From Bradyrhizobium sp. U87765 SZCCT0048 (GTDB lineage Bacteria > Pseudomonadota > Alphaproteobacteria > Rhizobiales > Xanthobacteraceae), in assembly GCF_018131225.1 (NCBI RefSeq), contig NZ_JAFCMM010000001.1, positions 496,001 through 560,000 of the forward strand: DNA of 64,000 nt. Reading direction: 5' to 3'. The position numbers were made by a program, and so were the translations under genes. Positions within the stretch are counted from its first letter, which is position 1. Each line of letters begins with the position of its first letter. The notes beneath the pieces are model-generated. The model had not been told where the DNA came from, made no database searches, and was given only the letters and a program-made list of their open reading frames with translations. Below are positions 25,701 through 32,594 of this stretch, one piece after another.

Positions 25701-28049
25701 CAGACCGCCGCCGGCGTTGATGGTGATCGTGCCGTAGCCCGCCCTGTTCAGAAGGTCGGACGACAGATAGAGCGTCTGCAGCCAGGGCGCCGGCAACGGC
25801 GATGTCGCGCCCGCAAGATCCGGCGGCGTGACGGTCGGCGCGATCACGACGCTGCGCGGCGCGAAGCCGACGTCGGACGAACCGATGACGAGCGAACCGC
25901 CGGCCGGCAGCGTGCCGGCCGTGCGCTGATAGATGCCGTTGATCGTGGCCGCCTCGACGGAGGCGTCGATCTCGGCGGCATTCGCCGCGACGACGAGGCT
26001 GCCCGCCGCGCGCCCCTCGGTATAGGCCTGCTGGTAGCGCGCCCCCGAAAACAGCGGACTGGCGTAGAACTCGCTGACGTTCCACCGGGGATGATTGACG
26101 GTGAATCCGACCCCGATCGATGCGTAGACGAGATCTGCCGGCGCCTCGTTGATGTTATAGATGCGGCCGTCCGATCCCGTCAGCCAGGTCGTCGGCACGT
26201 AGCCGGCCTGATGCGCCAGCGAGCCGCCGGAAATGTTGATCGAAGCCCCCGGGCGCAGGACAGCGTCGCCCGACGCATAGATGTTGACGCTGCCGCCTGT
26301 CGTCAGGCGTTGATCGATCGTTCGCGGTACCTGGCCGAGCCACCCTGACACCTCCAGAAGACCGCCGGTCGTGTAGATCCGGTCGGGCGCGACCGTGACG
26401 AGATCGTGAATGTTGACCCAGACATTCTTGCTCGTCAGCACGCCGCCGCGCTGCAGCGGCGAATCCCGCAGTTCGTTGGCGCGGACGTTGACCTGTACGA
26501 CATCGTTCGCCGCCGCGACCGGAATGTCGCGAAGCCCGGAGACATCGATGACGGCGCCGCTATCGACGAGCACGCGCGAGCTGTCGCTGTTGCCGTTCGC
26601 GGTCAGCGTCGTGCCGGGCGTATCCCAGCGATAGATCTGATCGCCGCGGGCCGACGCCTGCAACGCCACGCGCCCGCTAGGTGCGACGATCGCCGCCTGC
26701 GACTGCACGTTGACGAAGGCGCCCTCGAGCGTGATCCGCGACTGCACCTGCGGCTGGGTGTCCATCGCGGTCAGGCCGTTCTCCTCGGGAAGCACGGCGG
26801 TGATGCTGCCTCCTGTCAGGCTCACCGAACCGGTCTGGCTGGGCACCGCATAGAATGCGTAGTCCGAGCCGCGCACGGCCTGCAGGCCCTGCCGCGCCGA
26901 CAGCAGGATCGATCCCGCCTGGTTGACCGAGGTCGTCGCCACCACCACGCCGGACTGCTGCAGGTTCATGCCGACCAGCGTAATGCTGCCCGTCGGTGCC
27001 GCAACAAGTCCGGTGTTGCTGACCGTCCCGCCGTCGAGAACGTTGAACAGCAACCCCTGCTGACTGGTGTTGCCGCTGGTCGTGACATAGAGCGCCGAAC
27101 CGGCCGCGAGCACTGCCTGCCCGCCGGGCGTGACGATGCTGCCGTTGTTCAGGACATTGGCACCGACCAGCACGGCGTTGCCGCCGCCCTGGGTGACGGA
27201 CGCCGGCGGCGTGGTGACGATCACCGCGCCGGCTTCGACCACGACGTCGCCGCCGGCCCGGCCGCCATTGGTGAACACCGGCGCAAACAGATTGCCGGTG
27301 TTGTCGATCGCGGCCCGGTTGAGAAGGCCGTTCTTGAATTGCTGGTCGGTGACGTTGAGCGTCGACGCGATCAGCGAGCCGACACTGATCTGGCTCGCGC
27401 CGCCGAAAATGATGCCGTTCTGGTTGATCAGCAGCACCTGTCCGTCGGCCTTGATGCGGCCGAGGATCTGGCTCGGGTTGGCATCGCCGATCACCCGATT
27501 GAGTGCAACCCAGTTGCCGTTGCCCTGCTGATTGAACACGACGTCGGTCTGCGCGCCGACGTTGAATGACTTCCAGTTGAGGATCGCCTGCGGCGCCGTC
27601 TGGTTGATGCCGACGCTGGTGCGTCCATTGACGACCGCCTGGGTCGGCAGGTCGGCGCCGCTCCACAGGCCCGATCCCGGCGTGGCGCCGGGCGCCACCT
27701 GCAGCCCGCCCGGCGCGAGGCCGTTGGGCACCTGAAGTTGTGGCAGCGTCCGCGACGCACCGCTGGTCTGCGCCGCGCTGCGCGCGGCGGCCTGGGTGGC
27801 CTGGATCGCCTGCGCCGCGCGAGCGAGCGCGCTCGCCCCCTGGGCAGCCGTCGTCGCCGCCTGCCGGGATGCCGCCACCGTGGCATCGGCCGCATAGGCC
27901 GGCGCCGCGATGGGCGGCGCGCCGCCGAGCTGCGCGGCCGAGGCCGGCCGCGCCACCAGCAGCGCCATCGCGCTGACGCCGGCGAGCAGCGCGGCGCGGG
28001 AGACGAAATCGGCGGAGCGAGGCAGACGGAAAATCATCTGGGACGGCAT
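16746..28049 (-). CDS. Giant filamentous-haemagglutinin-like TpsA protein
   Basis: About 3,767 residues. From the ATG at 28049 the protein opens with a signal peptide (FVSRAALLAGVSAMALLVARPASAA). An in-frame ATG at 28097 and a TTG at 28148 would lengthen it. Residues about 130-250 hold a two-partner-secretion (TPS) domain: TSVGINQTAPQAILNWKSFN, ANPSQILGRIKADGQVLLIN and NGIIFGGASQISVGSLIAST. Most of the rest is Gly/Ala/Asn/Thr-rich beta-helix repeat. The last ~500 residues match the DUF3739-type end of large FHA-family proteins (GGDVNIYTDRSVVVAQSRVF, DLFAPHGTIDAGEAGIRVSG), then a Gln-rich tail. It is probably a secreted or surface fibre for adhesion. No TpsB gene is in the window. The coding sequence appears intact, and the FecR-sigma-STN operon lies immediately upstream. 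Confidence 0.9.
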   Translation of the reverse strand: MPSQMIFRLPRSADFVSRAALLAGVSAMALLVARPASAAQLGGAPPIAAPAYAADATVAASRQAATTAAQGASALARAAQAIQATQAAARSAAQTSGASRTLPQLQVPNGLAPGGLQVAPGATPGSGLWSGADLPTQAVVNGRTSVGINQTAPQAILNWKSFNVGAQTDVVFNQQGNGNWVALNRVIGDANPSQILGRIKADGQVLLINQNGIIFGGASQISVGSLIASTLNVTDQQFKNGLLNRAAIDNTGNLFAPVFTNGGRAGGDVVVEAGAVIVTTPPASVTQGGGNAVLVGANVLNNGSIVTPGGQAVLAAGSALYVTTSGNTSQQGLLFNVLDGGTVSNTGLVAAPTGSITLVGMNLQQSGVVVATTSVNQAGSILLSARQGLQAVRGSDYAFYAVPSQTGSVSLTGGSITAVLPEENGLTAMDTQPQVQSRITLEGAFVNVQSQAAIVAPSGRVALQASARGDQIYRWDTPGTTLTANGNSDSSRVLVDSGAVIDVSGLRDIPVAAANDVVQVNVRANELRDSPLQRGGVLTSKNVWVNIHDLVTVAPDRIYTTGGLLEVSGWLGQVPRTIDQRLTTGGSVNIYASGDAVLRPGASINISGGSLAHQAGYVPTTWLTGSDGRIYNINEAPADLVYASIGVGFTVNHPRWNVSEFYASPLFSGARYQQAYTEGRAAGSLVVAANAAEIDASVEAATINGIYQRTAGTLPAGGSLVIGSSDVGFAPRSVVIAPTVTPPDLAGATSPLPAPWLQTLYLSSDLLNRAGYGTITINAGGGLVDPVTGAGSAGVSVVGGARVEVAAGGSITLNSYAPVSGGGISIDGQLVARAGSVTVNAAQGGNASFSGDIDLRAGGVIDTRGLWVNDLVSANTNTPTLTDGGNISLSAYGNVRIARGAVIDASSGGWIRGNGQYKTSNGLPVGSGGDIALISNGFGGTLRNSATIAQSYPGRVTLDGTVRSYGLTRGGALSIATPVIQVGGDALVPVRQIASLNADGSSNVTDVAPSSIMWLQPDFFATGGFSQYGLYSYQQLTVAGGTTVALHPTNLVPTAQATQAATGTDIAAITTPRMLPSYLRPAPVNLVLSALDAFNGNLLVQRGAVIAADPQASISLHAHHQLTIDGTISAPAGTINLDLTGTVGPWVPVGVPAGTPPYNGPYPTAAQTLWIGADARLLARGVVSSELDSMGRPVNTVLGGGQININQLIQPSLYYPYQGVQPYGEQPIGIVATRAGAVLDVSGARGTILQAIDRSGLTPTTIASAGGGIAIRASLGALLDGTMMAQAGGPGVAGGSLSIDQMIGGYVIDTSGSWSFVPPIFRTVVSQAAPMTAAGLSRGQAVPDKLLGGIYIGADQITAGGFASVSLGAVDALMFSGDVSLATSRSLTLNATNISATPGARVSLSSAYVDIGGGQRNANEYVSYVQLGSRSAKPASGTANLSVTADLIDIEGALLSGASYNYTVRYQNFMPVMQAVSLPGFAAMSFASRGDIRLAPVSPVSPFYGRGSQLATAGDVRFTGTEIYPISTGPITTGSTSVSSGLFVIRASSSTGTVTFASNGQAPYTPLSAGGAVQIIAPTINQGGVLLAPLGQITFGDSSNVVGTRAVNLLPGSITSVSASGMLIPYGAPLGNTDWIYGYAGTTPNTMTAPPAKAIAFYSQSLTVASAAGGAATARIDESGGGDIYGAQFVSGAGGSVDVLNGTQTFAILPSLGSRYAPRDPQMQLSNAVQPSSAPVVLQVGQQVHLSGIPGLPAGDYTLLPGHYALLPGGYKLTVAANQTTATGLTGVAQRDGSYRVVGYGEVANTGIRDPLPSVYVVTPGAVVRQQSQYAETTATRFYAAKAAAANLAAPYLPIDAGRLVINVTRDLSFPAGGGFGDFSTPAGGRGGQVDLVAANLEILAPGGTASAGSTGVAASAINAIGAQSILIGGLRSLNGNVLSIAPVSQTVVVDRGAVLSAPEIMLTAGNAINIADGARIDTTPFGLIAAQFPTDPNTGKTLGSIALKGVGASGPGAFVMASNAAALPVTLPPGTTGSSSLTIGADAAIFASQMLALSAANRINVDVRTHFAAPTVVVSVPTINVGAAVASAFNLTGSLLVQLSQGDPSQGLPATTDLVLSASRAINVYGSVDLGDHDPATGHAVLAGLTLTAPVINGYGGAADSVRLSADHITLGGGATVAAPFGSGQGTFTLDARQLTLAGGGSLAFGGFGTVRLEAAEKLVGGVTYGRAAYWASALQTVGGVTYAPGQVVPGMFSVDGNLQIATPLVTAEAGAVTQITAKAGTVSFIALPGAPAAPGRSGGATLSVTAQAIVQGTTINLPSGAVTFSAQNGVTLQGGSVTSVAGAVTPFFDVVRIAPAGSLTLQTANGDVAIAAGAVVDLRGGRLGAATVPGLNTVDSDQGGNAGTLMVVAPHGTARLDGGLLADADGRYTGGRAILNLGSGDAATLLASIAGFSDKQSLTLATGDIQAGNITAREIELAATSGSVVVTGLLDASGGSSASIRLVAGNNLELGAHAVLNATTTGARGGSVFLGLSGTSAGMLTFDSDGSRAPVINVAGTDPDIASNGGRLWLRAPRMTNGDGSTGVRISNGGVRVAGAREIDVEAVKVYDISGAPYVDAALPAADADAKAYMAAASIRAGIGTLTSTAATAFHLMPGIELISTGDMQLLQSPSTTNSGVDLHTDRYNGEPMVLTLRAAGNLVVNGSLSDGFATPVNSPDGSIFAIAAPLPQGTRSATLRLVAGADLAGADPLAIVPTVLRPTATAANPEPGSIIFSAPYMIDANVLDSGIVVQIPGVVRTGTGDLALAAAGNIDIKTAFGIYTAGEPASPNFTVPSRTLILSAMSYAIDTYLGNTYDEFFNPVPFDLTYPAQAFHPGYQTNGGNLVVKVQGSLIGAGTSNNGNTSYAATALDTYWLWTEPAASSPTWFINFGTYYQSYLDYGYDSAPSVAAFRGLGVLGGGTAKVDVGGDLRNVDISLPTSGGLSSSGSLSVYGGGNLVLTVGGGISNANLLVARGTAAIQAGEIGMALMPPAYNGAPIVSARVDLLIGDAQFDVVSRRGINAIIGDPTRAALQPDPLVYHVNVPPGLEGWVPMTTNFQELSPPFGFFTSMTANSAMSQMALGGDITLHGDYVPPIMDIAAADGSIRGGKGKGSFGFVTFTALPAATARVDLLAGQSIASFGISMTAIDVQSQINGAAAPLGSRFAPTLTSPAEAYGPLILPSNLVQSDDPHTVHMYAVEGSLSMVTLATSERAQVRAGLDIAKAILDIQNAGPGDVSLVQAGRDIVSCQPCSYNDVDFLNIRVSGPGHLAVLAGRDILAQAGAFGSLGQGIASVGNADNPLLPATGASVSVAVGVGARGPNTAAFVGAYLDPSNADATTQGYLAQLTDYVSRIEGTPLDRDRALADFRALTPVAQLPFVEQVYFAELRAGGQAAANGNGAGGKGYDRAYRAIQTLFPGSVIGSPTTAYAGNLSLYQLARIRTEHGGDINILAPGGGVALGIENQTPDLTGQVDTARPGLLTLEGGDVNIYTDRSVVVAQSRVFTELGGNILMFSNNGDLNAGKGKQTSIVTSPPQVIYDRYGHATKTPNTPQTGAGIATLIGVPGVPPGNVDLFAPHGTIDAGEAGIRVSGNLTIAALQVLNIANIQVQGASVGVPVVQGPPVGALTTASNTAGAAQQATAAPPPSNTDRPSIIMVEVMGYGGGDGASQPDVDTPRRRNGSEQQSYDPGSAFQLIGNGRLSEAQQGRLTDEERARLQAQTERRGAL

Positions 28050-28118
28050 GGGGATCTCGGTATCGGAACGCGCCTGAGCGCCGACCGCATCCGGCATGGA
28101 CACGCAGCGCTCATCCCC

Positions 28119-28155
28119 AGACGACCGCCACGGCGGCAATCTGAACAAGATTTTT
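28119..28155 (-). promoter_or_regulatory. Candidate FecI-type promoter for the TpsA gene
   Basis: In the gap after fecR the minus strand carries an AT-rich AAAATCTTGTTCAG (28142-28155), then CGTCT (28119-28123), suggestive of an ECF/FecI -35/-10 pair. The spacing is not exact to any consensus I can verify, so this is a candidate only. It would start just upstream of the ATG at 28097 and so favour the ATG at 28049. Confidence 0.3.
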
Positions 28156-28186
28156 GTGAAAGTTCTGCGTCACCCGGCCGCGCGGG

Positions 28187-29167
28187 TCAGCTCAGCAGCA
28201 CCACCCCGCCGGGCAAAGTGCGCGACCGCGCGCCAACCGCTTGCCCGATCCAGCCCAGCGCCTCGTCGATACGGCTGATCTGGAAGCGGCCGTTGACCGG
28301 CTTGGCCGCGAGCGCCGCGTTGAGCAGGATGACCCGGCCCTGGCGATAGCGATTAATCTCGGCGACGACATCAGCCAGCGGCGTGAAGCGGAAGATCAGC
28401 ACGCCGCTCTGCCAGGCGGATGCGTCCGCCGGATCGATCGCCATCGCGCCGCCGAGACCGCCGGCGTCATAGCGGATCTGCTGTCCGGCCCGGACGGTTG
28501 CCGCCTGCGCGCCATGCTCGACCCGAACGTCGCCGTCCAGACAGCTGACGCAGACCGCATTGTCGGCGCTGCGCACATCGAAGCGGGCGCGGCTGGCGAT
28601 GGTGCGCCCCTCCCCTGCCAGCACCACCAGCGAGCGCGCCGCCTGCGGCGCGGTCGTGAACGATGCCTCGCCGGCGAGCAGCCGCACCTGGCTGTCGGCA
28701 TCCGCCGTCGCCGCGACCAGCGACAGGCTGGTGCGGGTGTTCATCTGTACCGATGCGAGGCCCGCAAGCGCGATGTGCCGCTGTTCGCCTGTCGCCGTGC
28801 GATAGTCCGCCGTCAGTTCATCGATCGAGGGCCATAGCGCGAGCGGCGGCCGCACGCCGGCATAGGCCACGGCCAGCGTCGCGGCCATGGCGCCGCCGCC
28901 GCCGAGGACGAGACGCCGGCTCATCGGCCGCACCGGCCGACGCACATCCCTCGCCTGTTCGACACGCAGAGCCTTGCCGGCAGCGCCGAATGCGTTCCAG
29001 CGCGCGGTCGCCGCAGCATAGGCATCGGCATGCCGCGGGCTCTGGGCAATCCAGCGCCGCAATGCCTGCGCATCGGCGGCCGTCGCCTCGCCCGAGACGA
29101 GCTGGGTCACCCAGCGATGGGCCTCGCGCTCCAGCCGTTCGCTATCGATGCTCGCGTCGTTGGTCAT
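28187..29167 (-). CDS. FecR-family anti-sigma factor / signal transducer
   Basis: 326 residues in the usual FecR order. A cytosolic DUF4880 domain (HRWVTQLVSGEATAADAQAL, about 12-60) is followed by one membrane helix near 88-105 (LVLGGGGAMAATLAVAYAGV). The periplasmic FecR domain contains DYRTATGEQRHIALAGLASV and the pair CVSC near residue 190. A C-terminal DUF4974/STN-like domain runs from about 245. It holds the adjacent sigma factor inactive until the periplasmic STN protein signals. The start overlaps the sigma gene stop by 4 bp (ATGA). Its target is very likely the TpsA gene 138 bp downstream. Confidence 0.92.
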   Translation of the reverse strand: MTNDASIDSERLEREAHRWVTQLVSGEATAADAQALRRWIAQSPRHADAYAAATARWNAFGAAGKALRVEQARDVRRPVRPMSRRLVLGGGGAMAATLAVAYAGVRPPLALWPSIDELTADYRTATGEQRHIALAGLASVQMNTRTSLSLVAATADADSQVRLLAGEASFTTAPQAARSLVVLAGEGRTIASRARFDVRSADNAVCVSCLDGDVRVEHGAQAATVRAGQQIRYDAGGLGGAMAIDPADASAWQSGVLIFRFTPLADVVAEINRYRQGRVILLNAALAAKPVNGRFQISRIDEALGWIGQAVGARSRTLPGGVVLLS

Positions 29168-29766
29168 GTCTCGTCATCCGGCCGCGCCGCGGGTGTCGTC
29201 GTGGCAGCAGACCCATCCCCTTCTCCAGACGATTCCCGCCGGCCCGACGTGAACCCGATCCTGGCGTGCCGCAACCGCGCGGCGCAATAGTCCTGCGCCG
29301 CCTGCAATTCCCGCTGCACCAGCCGGACCGAAATGGCGAAACGCGCGGCGATCTCGATCCGTGACAGGCCGTCGAGACGCGCCGCCAGCAAAATCTCGCG
29401 CTGCCGCGGCGGCAAGGCCGCCATGATGTCCCGGAGCACGGCGATGTCGGAGCGGGCTTCGAGCGCGCGCGCCGCATCGGGCGTGTCGTCGGCGATGTTC
29501 AGCAGCACGTCGATCTCGGAGGTCGTCAGACGCCGCCGGTCGGCGCGCAGATGGTCGCGCGCGATGTTGATGGCAACGCGGAACAGGAAGGCATCCTGGT
29601 TGCGCACGGACGCCAGGCTGTCGCCGCGCTGCAGCCGCAGCCAGGTGTCCTGCAGGGCATCGCCGGCGGCATCCGCCGATCCCAGCCGGCGGGTCAGCCG
29701 GGCCTTGAGATCGTCGTAGCGCAGCAGCAACTGGCGCTGCAGGGCGGCGAGTGGCGATTCCGTCAT
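29164..29766 (-). CDS. FecI-type ECF RNA polymerase sigma factor
   Basis: 200 residues. Region 2 (AGDALQDTWLRLQRGD, FLFRVAINIARDHLRADRRR) and region 4 (LPPRQREILLAARLDGLSRI, EIAARFAISVRLVQRELQAA) are clear, and the order fits iron-starvation/cell-surface-signalling sigma factors. The final ~30 residues are an acidic, Thr/Ala-rich tail (GEGDGSAATTTPAARPDDET), longer than usual. Overlaps both neighbours by 4 bp, so STN protein, sigma and FecR are made from one message. Predicted to direct transcription of the TpsA gene and perhaps of this operon. Confidence 0.92.
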   Translation of the reverse strand: MTESPLAALQRQLLLRYDDLKARLTRRLGSADAAGDALQDTWLRLQRGDSLASVRNQDAFLFRVAINIARDHLRADRRRLTTSEIDVLLNIADDTPDAARALEARSDIAVLRDIMAALPPRQREILLAARLDGLSRIEIAARFAISVRLVQRELQAAQDYCAARLRHARIGFTSGRRESSGEGDGSAATTTPAARPDDET

Positions 29767-30506
29767 CGCGCCACGGCTCCTGGCCGGCTGCCGATGCAGT
29801 CGCGCTCGATCGCCTGACGCTCGATCACCAGGACGACCGGCTGGGCAAAGCCGGCCGGCGGCGGCGCGCCGGCGGACAGGCCATAGATCGCCTGCCCGAT
29901 CGCATCGTCGCGCGCCGCATCACCGGTCGATCCCAGCAGGTCCACGCGGCTGATGCCGCCCGCAGCGCCGATCCAGAAGCTGACCGCAACCCGGTAGCCG
30001 CCGGGCTGCAGCAGCCGGTCGGCGCAGAACGCGCGCTTGAGGCCCGCCTGCAGCCGGCCGTAATACTGCTCCACCGTCGACGGCGGCGCGGTGTTGATGC
30101 TCGTTCCCTCGCCGAGCGGGCTGGGATCGAGCATGAAAGCATCGGCGGCGACATAGCGCGGCGACAACCCCGTGCCTTGAAGCAGGCCTTCCAGCGCCTG
30201 CCCGGACGTCAGCCGGCCGCGGACCGCCATCGAGCGGCGGCCTTCCGCGAGGCTGCCGCTGTAGACCACCTGCCGGCCGGTGACGACGCTGTAGGTTTCG
30301 AGGGCGGCGACGAGCGGCTGCGAGGGGATATCGAACTCCGCGCGTTCCGCCAGCGCGGGCCTGCGGTCCTGCGCGACCGCAGACGCCCCGGCCGCAGCGA
30401 TCAGCAGCTGGCTTGCCAGCAGCGGACACAGCAGTCGGTGGAGCCGCGCACGAACCCCGCGCTCCGGCCGACGTCGGCTGACCTGCTGATCCCACGCCCC
30501 ATCCAT
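29763..30506 (-). CDS. Barrel-less STN domain protein with TonB-like C-terminus (VreA-like)
   Basis: 247 residues. A long Arg-rich n-region precedes a signal helix (LLCPLLASQLLIAAAGASAVA). The secretin/TonB N-terminal (STN) domain spans about 50-120: FDIPSQPLVAALETYSVVTG, RQVVYSGSLAEGRRSMAVRG, then GQALEGLLQGTGL. A TonB-C-like domain spans about 145-235 (YRVAVSFWIGAAGGISRVDL, ending QPVVLVIERQ). In classical FecIRA systems the STN belongs to a TonB-dependent receptor; here the barrel is absent. That is the arrangement of VreA in the Pseudomonas aeruginosa PUMA3 system. Likely a periplasmic sensor acting on FecR. First gene of the operon, ATG at 30506. Confidence 0.82.
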   Translation of the reverse strand: MDGAWDQQVSRRRPERGVRARLHRLLCPLLASQLLIAAAGASAVAQDRRPALAERAEFDIPSQPLVAALETYSVVTGRQVVYSGSLAEGRRSMAVRGRLTSGQALEGLLQGTGLSPRYVAADAFMLDPSPLGEGTSINTAPPSTVEQYYGRLQAGLKRAFCADRLLQPGGYRVAVSFWIGAAGGISRVDLLGSTGDAARDDAIGQAIYGLSAGAPPPAGFAQPVVLVIERQAIERDCIGSRPGAVAR

Positions 30507-30622
30507 CGTCCGCAGCGGCAGCCCCGTTCACGCAACGCGGCGCGCCGTATACGATGATCGCATGACAGTTCGATGAACCGCCCCGCCCGGCGCAGGCGCT
30601 CGCGGATCGCGCGGCAGCGGCA

Positions 30623-31684
30623 TCAGAAGTGTTTGACCAGCGAAAACATCTTGCGGCAATCATGCTCGTCGCCGATGCCGCAGGTGTAGGACGCGGTGAT
30701 CTTCACCGAGCGCCACGGCTGCGCCTCGATGCCGAAGCCGTAGCGCAGAAAGCCGTTCGACGCGTTCGGCAGCTCGACGAACAGATGGTCGATGTACCAC
30801 GGCGAGATGCCGAACTTGTCGCTGAGGAATTCCTTGACGATGGTCTTCAGCAGCAGTTCGTTGGCAATGTGATGCAGCGCATTGGGCGACAGCGACATCT
30901 GGCCGTCGGGACCGCCAATCACGACGCCGAACTCGTCGATGTGCACGTTGCAGCGCAGTGGCGAGAGCGCCAGATGCAGCGCGTTGAAATCGAGGCGCGC
31001 CGACGCGCCATCGCGCCAGGCGATCTCGCGGAAACCGCGGCCGCTGGTCGCGAGGAACGACAGGTCGATGGCATCGGGCGACGAGGTGCTCTTGCCCTCG
31101 ATGAAGGTCTTGCCGTTGGCGCGCCGCGCCTCCGCCACGGCGTCGGCCAGCCGGCGATAGGCGCGCGGGCTGAAGGTGATGCCATCGAGTGTCGTTCCGC
31201 CGACATCGAACATGGTCTCGATGTGATCGGCGATATTGATGCCCAGCGCCGCGAGCCGCCTGGCGATCACGATATAGACCTCGTTGTGCAGGTAGCTCGG
31301 CGGCCCGTCGATGGCGCTGCGCCATTTGCCCCAGTCTTCGGGCGCGACATAGACACGGCAGAGGCCCCGCCGCTCGGCGGGATCGGTGGCGATATCGAGA
31401 TGCAGGTAGTTGTAGACACCGCGCTCGCTGAAGCCGACGCTTTTGACACCGGCCTCCCGCCAGGGATCATAGTTGGGCAAGCCGACATCGTTCGGTGCGA
31501 ACCGGCGATTGCGCATCGCCATGTTCAGCAGCTTGTCATGGTCGTCGCACTGGAAATCGAATCCTTCCGGATTCCAGAATGGCTCGATGATCCGCCACCG
31601 CAGCCCTTCGAGCGCAAGGCCGGCGGCGCGCAGCTTCAGCCTCAGATTGTTGAGGCCGATGGTGATGTCGCGGTCTCGTCCCAT
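30623..31684 (-). CDS. Protein of unknown function (353 aa)
   Basis: I do not recognise a family. The ATG at 31684 has GGAG 9 bp upstream. There is no signal peptide or clear membrane helix. The protein is rich in aromatic residues and Arg, with segments such as PFWNPEGFDFQCDDHDKLLN, EDWGKWRSAIDGPPSYLHNE and SFLATSGRGFREIAWRDGAS. The middle part (HIETMFDVGGTTLDGITFSP) is mixed alpha/beta. Codon use is like its neighbours and the frame is intact over more than 1 kb, so it is a real gene. It is on the same strand as the STN operon but 116 bp upstream of it, without sign of co-function. Confidence 0.7.
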   Translation of the reverse strand: MGRDRDITIGLNNLRLKLRAAGLALEGLRWRIIEPFWNPEGFDFQCDDHDKLLNMAMRNRRFAPNDVGLPNYDPWREAGVKSVGFSERGVYNYLHLDIATDPAERRGLCRVYVAPEDWGKWRSAIDGPPSYLHNEVYIVIARRLAALGINIADHIETMFDVGGTTLDGITFSPRAYRRLADAVAEARRANGKTFIEGKSTSSPDAIDLSFLATSGRGFREIAWRDGASARLDFNALHLALSPLRCNVHIDEFGVVIGGPDGQMSLSPNALHHIANELLLKTIVKEFLSDKFGISPWYIDHLFVELPNASNGFLRYGFGIEAQPWRSVKITASYTCGIGDEHDCRKMFSLVKHF

Positions 31685-31864
31685 GGACGATCTCCATGTC
31701 GTCCACCCGCGGGAAGGCTAGCGCGGCCCCCATGGCGAGACAAGCCGAGGGCGTGTCCCGCTGCGCAAGTTCGCGCCGTCCGCTCCCGTACGCCATGAAC
31801 GCCGGATTCCTCAAGGAGCCGGGTTCCCGAAGGAGCCGCGATCACGGGACGGCGGCGTTCCCCG

Positions 31865-32563
31865 CTAGACGCGCGACATCAGTTGCGCCGGCTCGATCGC
31901 GGCGCCCGGCGCCGCTTCCAGCTTTTTCAGCAGCACCAGCCAGGCGAAATAGATGTGCTCCTGCATCAGGTCCTCGGCGCGCTGGGCGTCGCGGCGGACG
32001 ATGGCGTCGAGAATGCGGTGGTGATCGTCGTGGGACCGCGCGATCACCTGATAGTCCTCCCAGATGAAGACGCGATCGGAGGCCATCGGCACGTTGTGGC
32101 ACTGGCGCACGAAATCGCCGACGAAGCGGTTGCCGCAGGTGGCGATGATGGTTTCGTGAAAGTCGACGTTCATGCGCCGGTATGGCGCGAGATCGTCGGG
32201 ATCGAGCGTCCGCTTCGACAGGATGCGGTCGCCCTCCGCGACGCAGTCGCGCAGCCGCACCACGACGTCCGCCGGCGGCCCCATCGTCGCGACAAGGCCG
32301 CAGGCCAGCGCCTCCAGCCGCGCCCGCACCTTGAACGCGGCGCCGATCTCGTCGGCGGAGAAGCCGCGCACCGCGTAGCCACGGTTGGGCTCGTAGACCA
32401 GCAGCCCTTCCTTGGCGAGCTGCGCCAGCGCCTCGCGCAACGGCGTGCGCGACACGCCGAGCGATTCCGACAGCGGTGTCTGCTGCAGGCGCACCCCCGA
32501 TGGCACCTCCCCGGACAGGATGCGCTCGCGCAACAGTTCGGCAACGTCCGACGCGCTGGTCAC
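31865..32563 (-). CDS. GntR-family (FCD) transcriptional regulator
   Basis: 232 residues. N-terminal winged helix: ELLRERILSGEVPSGVRLQQ, PLSESLGVSRTPLREALAQL and AKEGLLVYEPNRGYAVRGFS. The C-terminal FCD all-helical ligand domain carries the metal-site pattern D...H (NVDFHETII), then later HDDHHRILDAI and EHIYFA. I prefer the GTG at 32563, which has AGGGA upstream; a GTG at 32575 is an alternative. FCD regulators bind small carboxylates. It is divergent from the SDR gene and probably represses it and the following Liv operon through the inverted 12-bp sites between them. Confidence 0.9.
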   Translation of the reverse strand: MTSASDVAELLRERILSGEVPSGVRLQQTPLSESLGVSRTPLREALAQLAKEGLLVYEPNRGYAVRGFSADEIGAAFKVRARLEALACGLVATMGPPADVVVRLRDCVAEGDRILSKRTLDPDDLAPYRRMNVDFHETIIATCGNRFVGDFVRQCHNVPMASDRVFIWEDYQVIARSHDDHHRILDAIVRRDAQRAEDLMQEHIYFAWLVLLKKLEAAPGAAIEPAQLMSRV

Positions 32564-32594
32564 GTGTCCCTGCACTCCCTGCCAATTCCCATAG

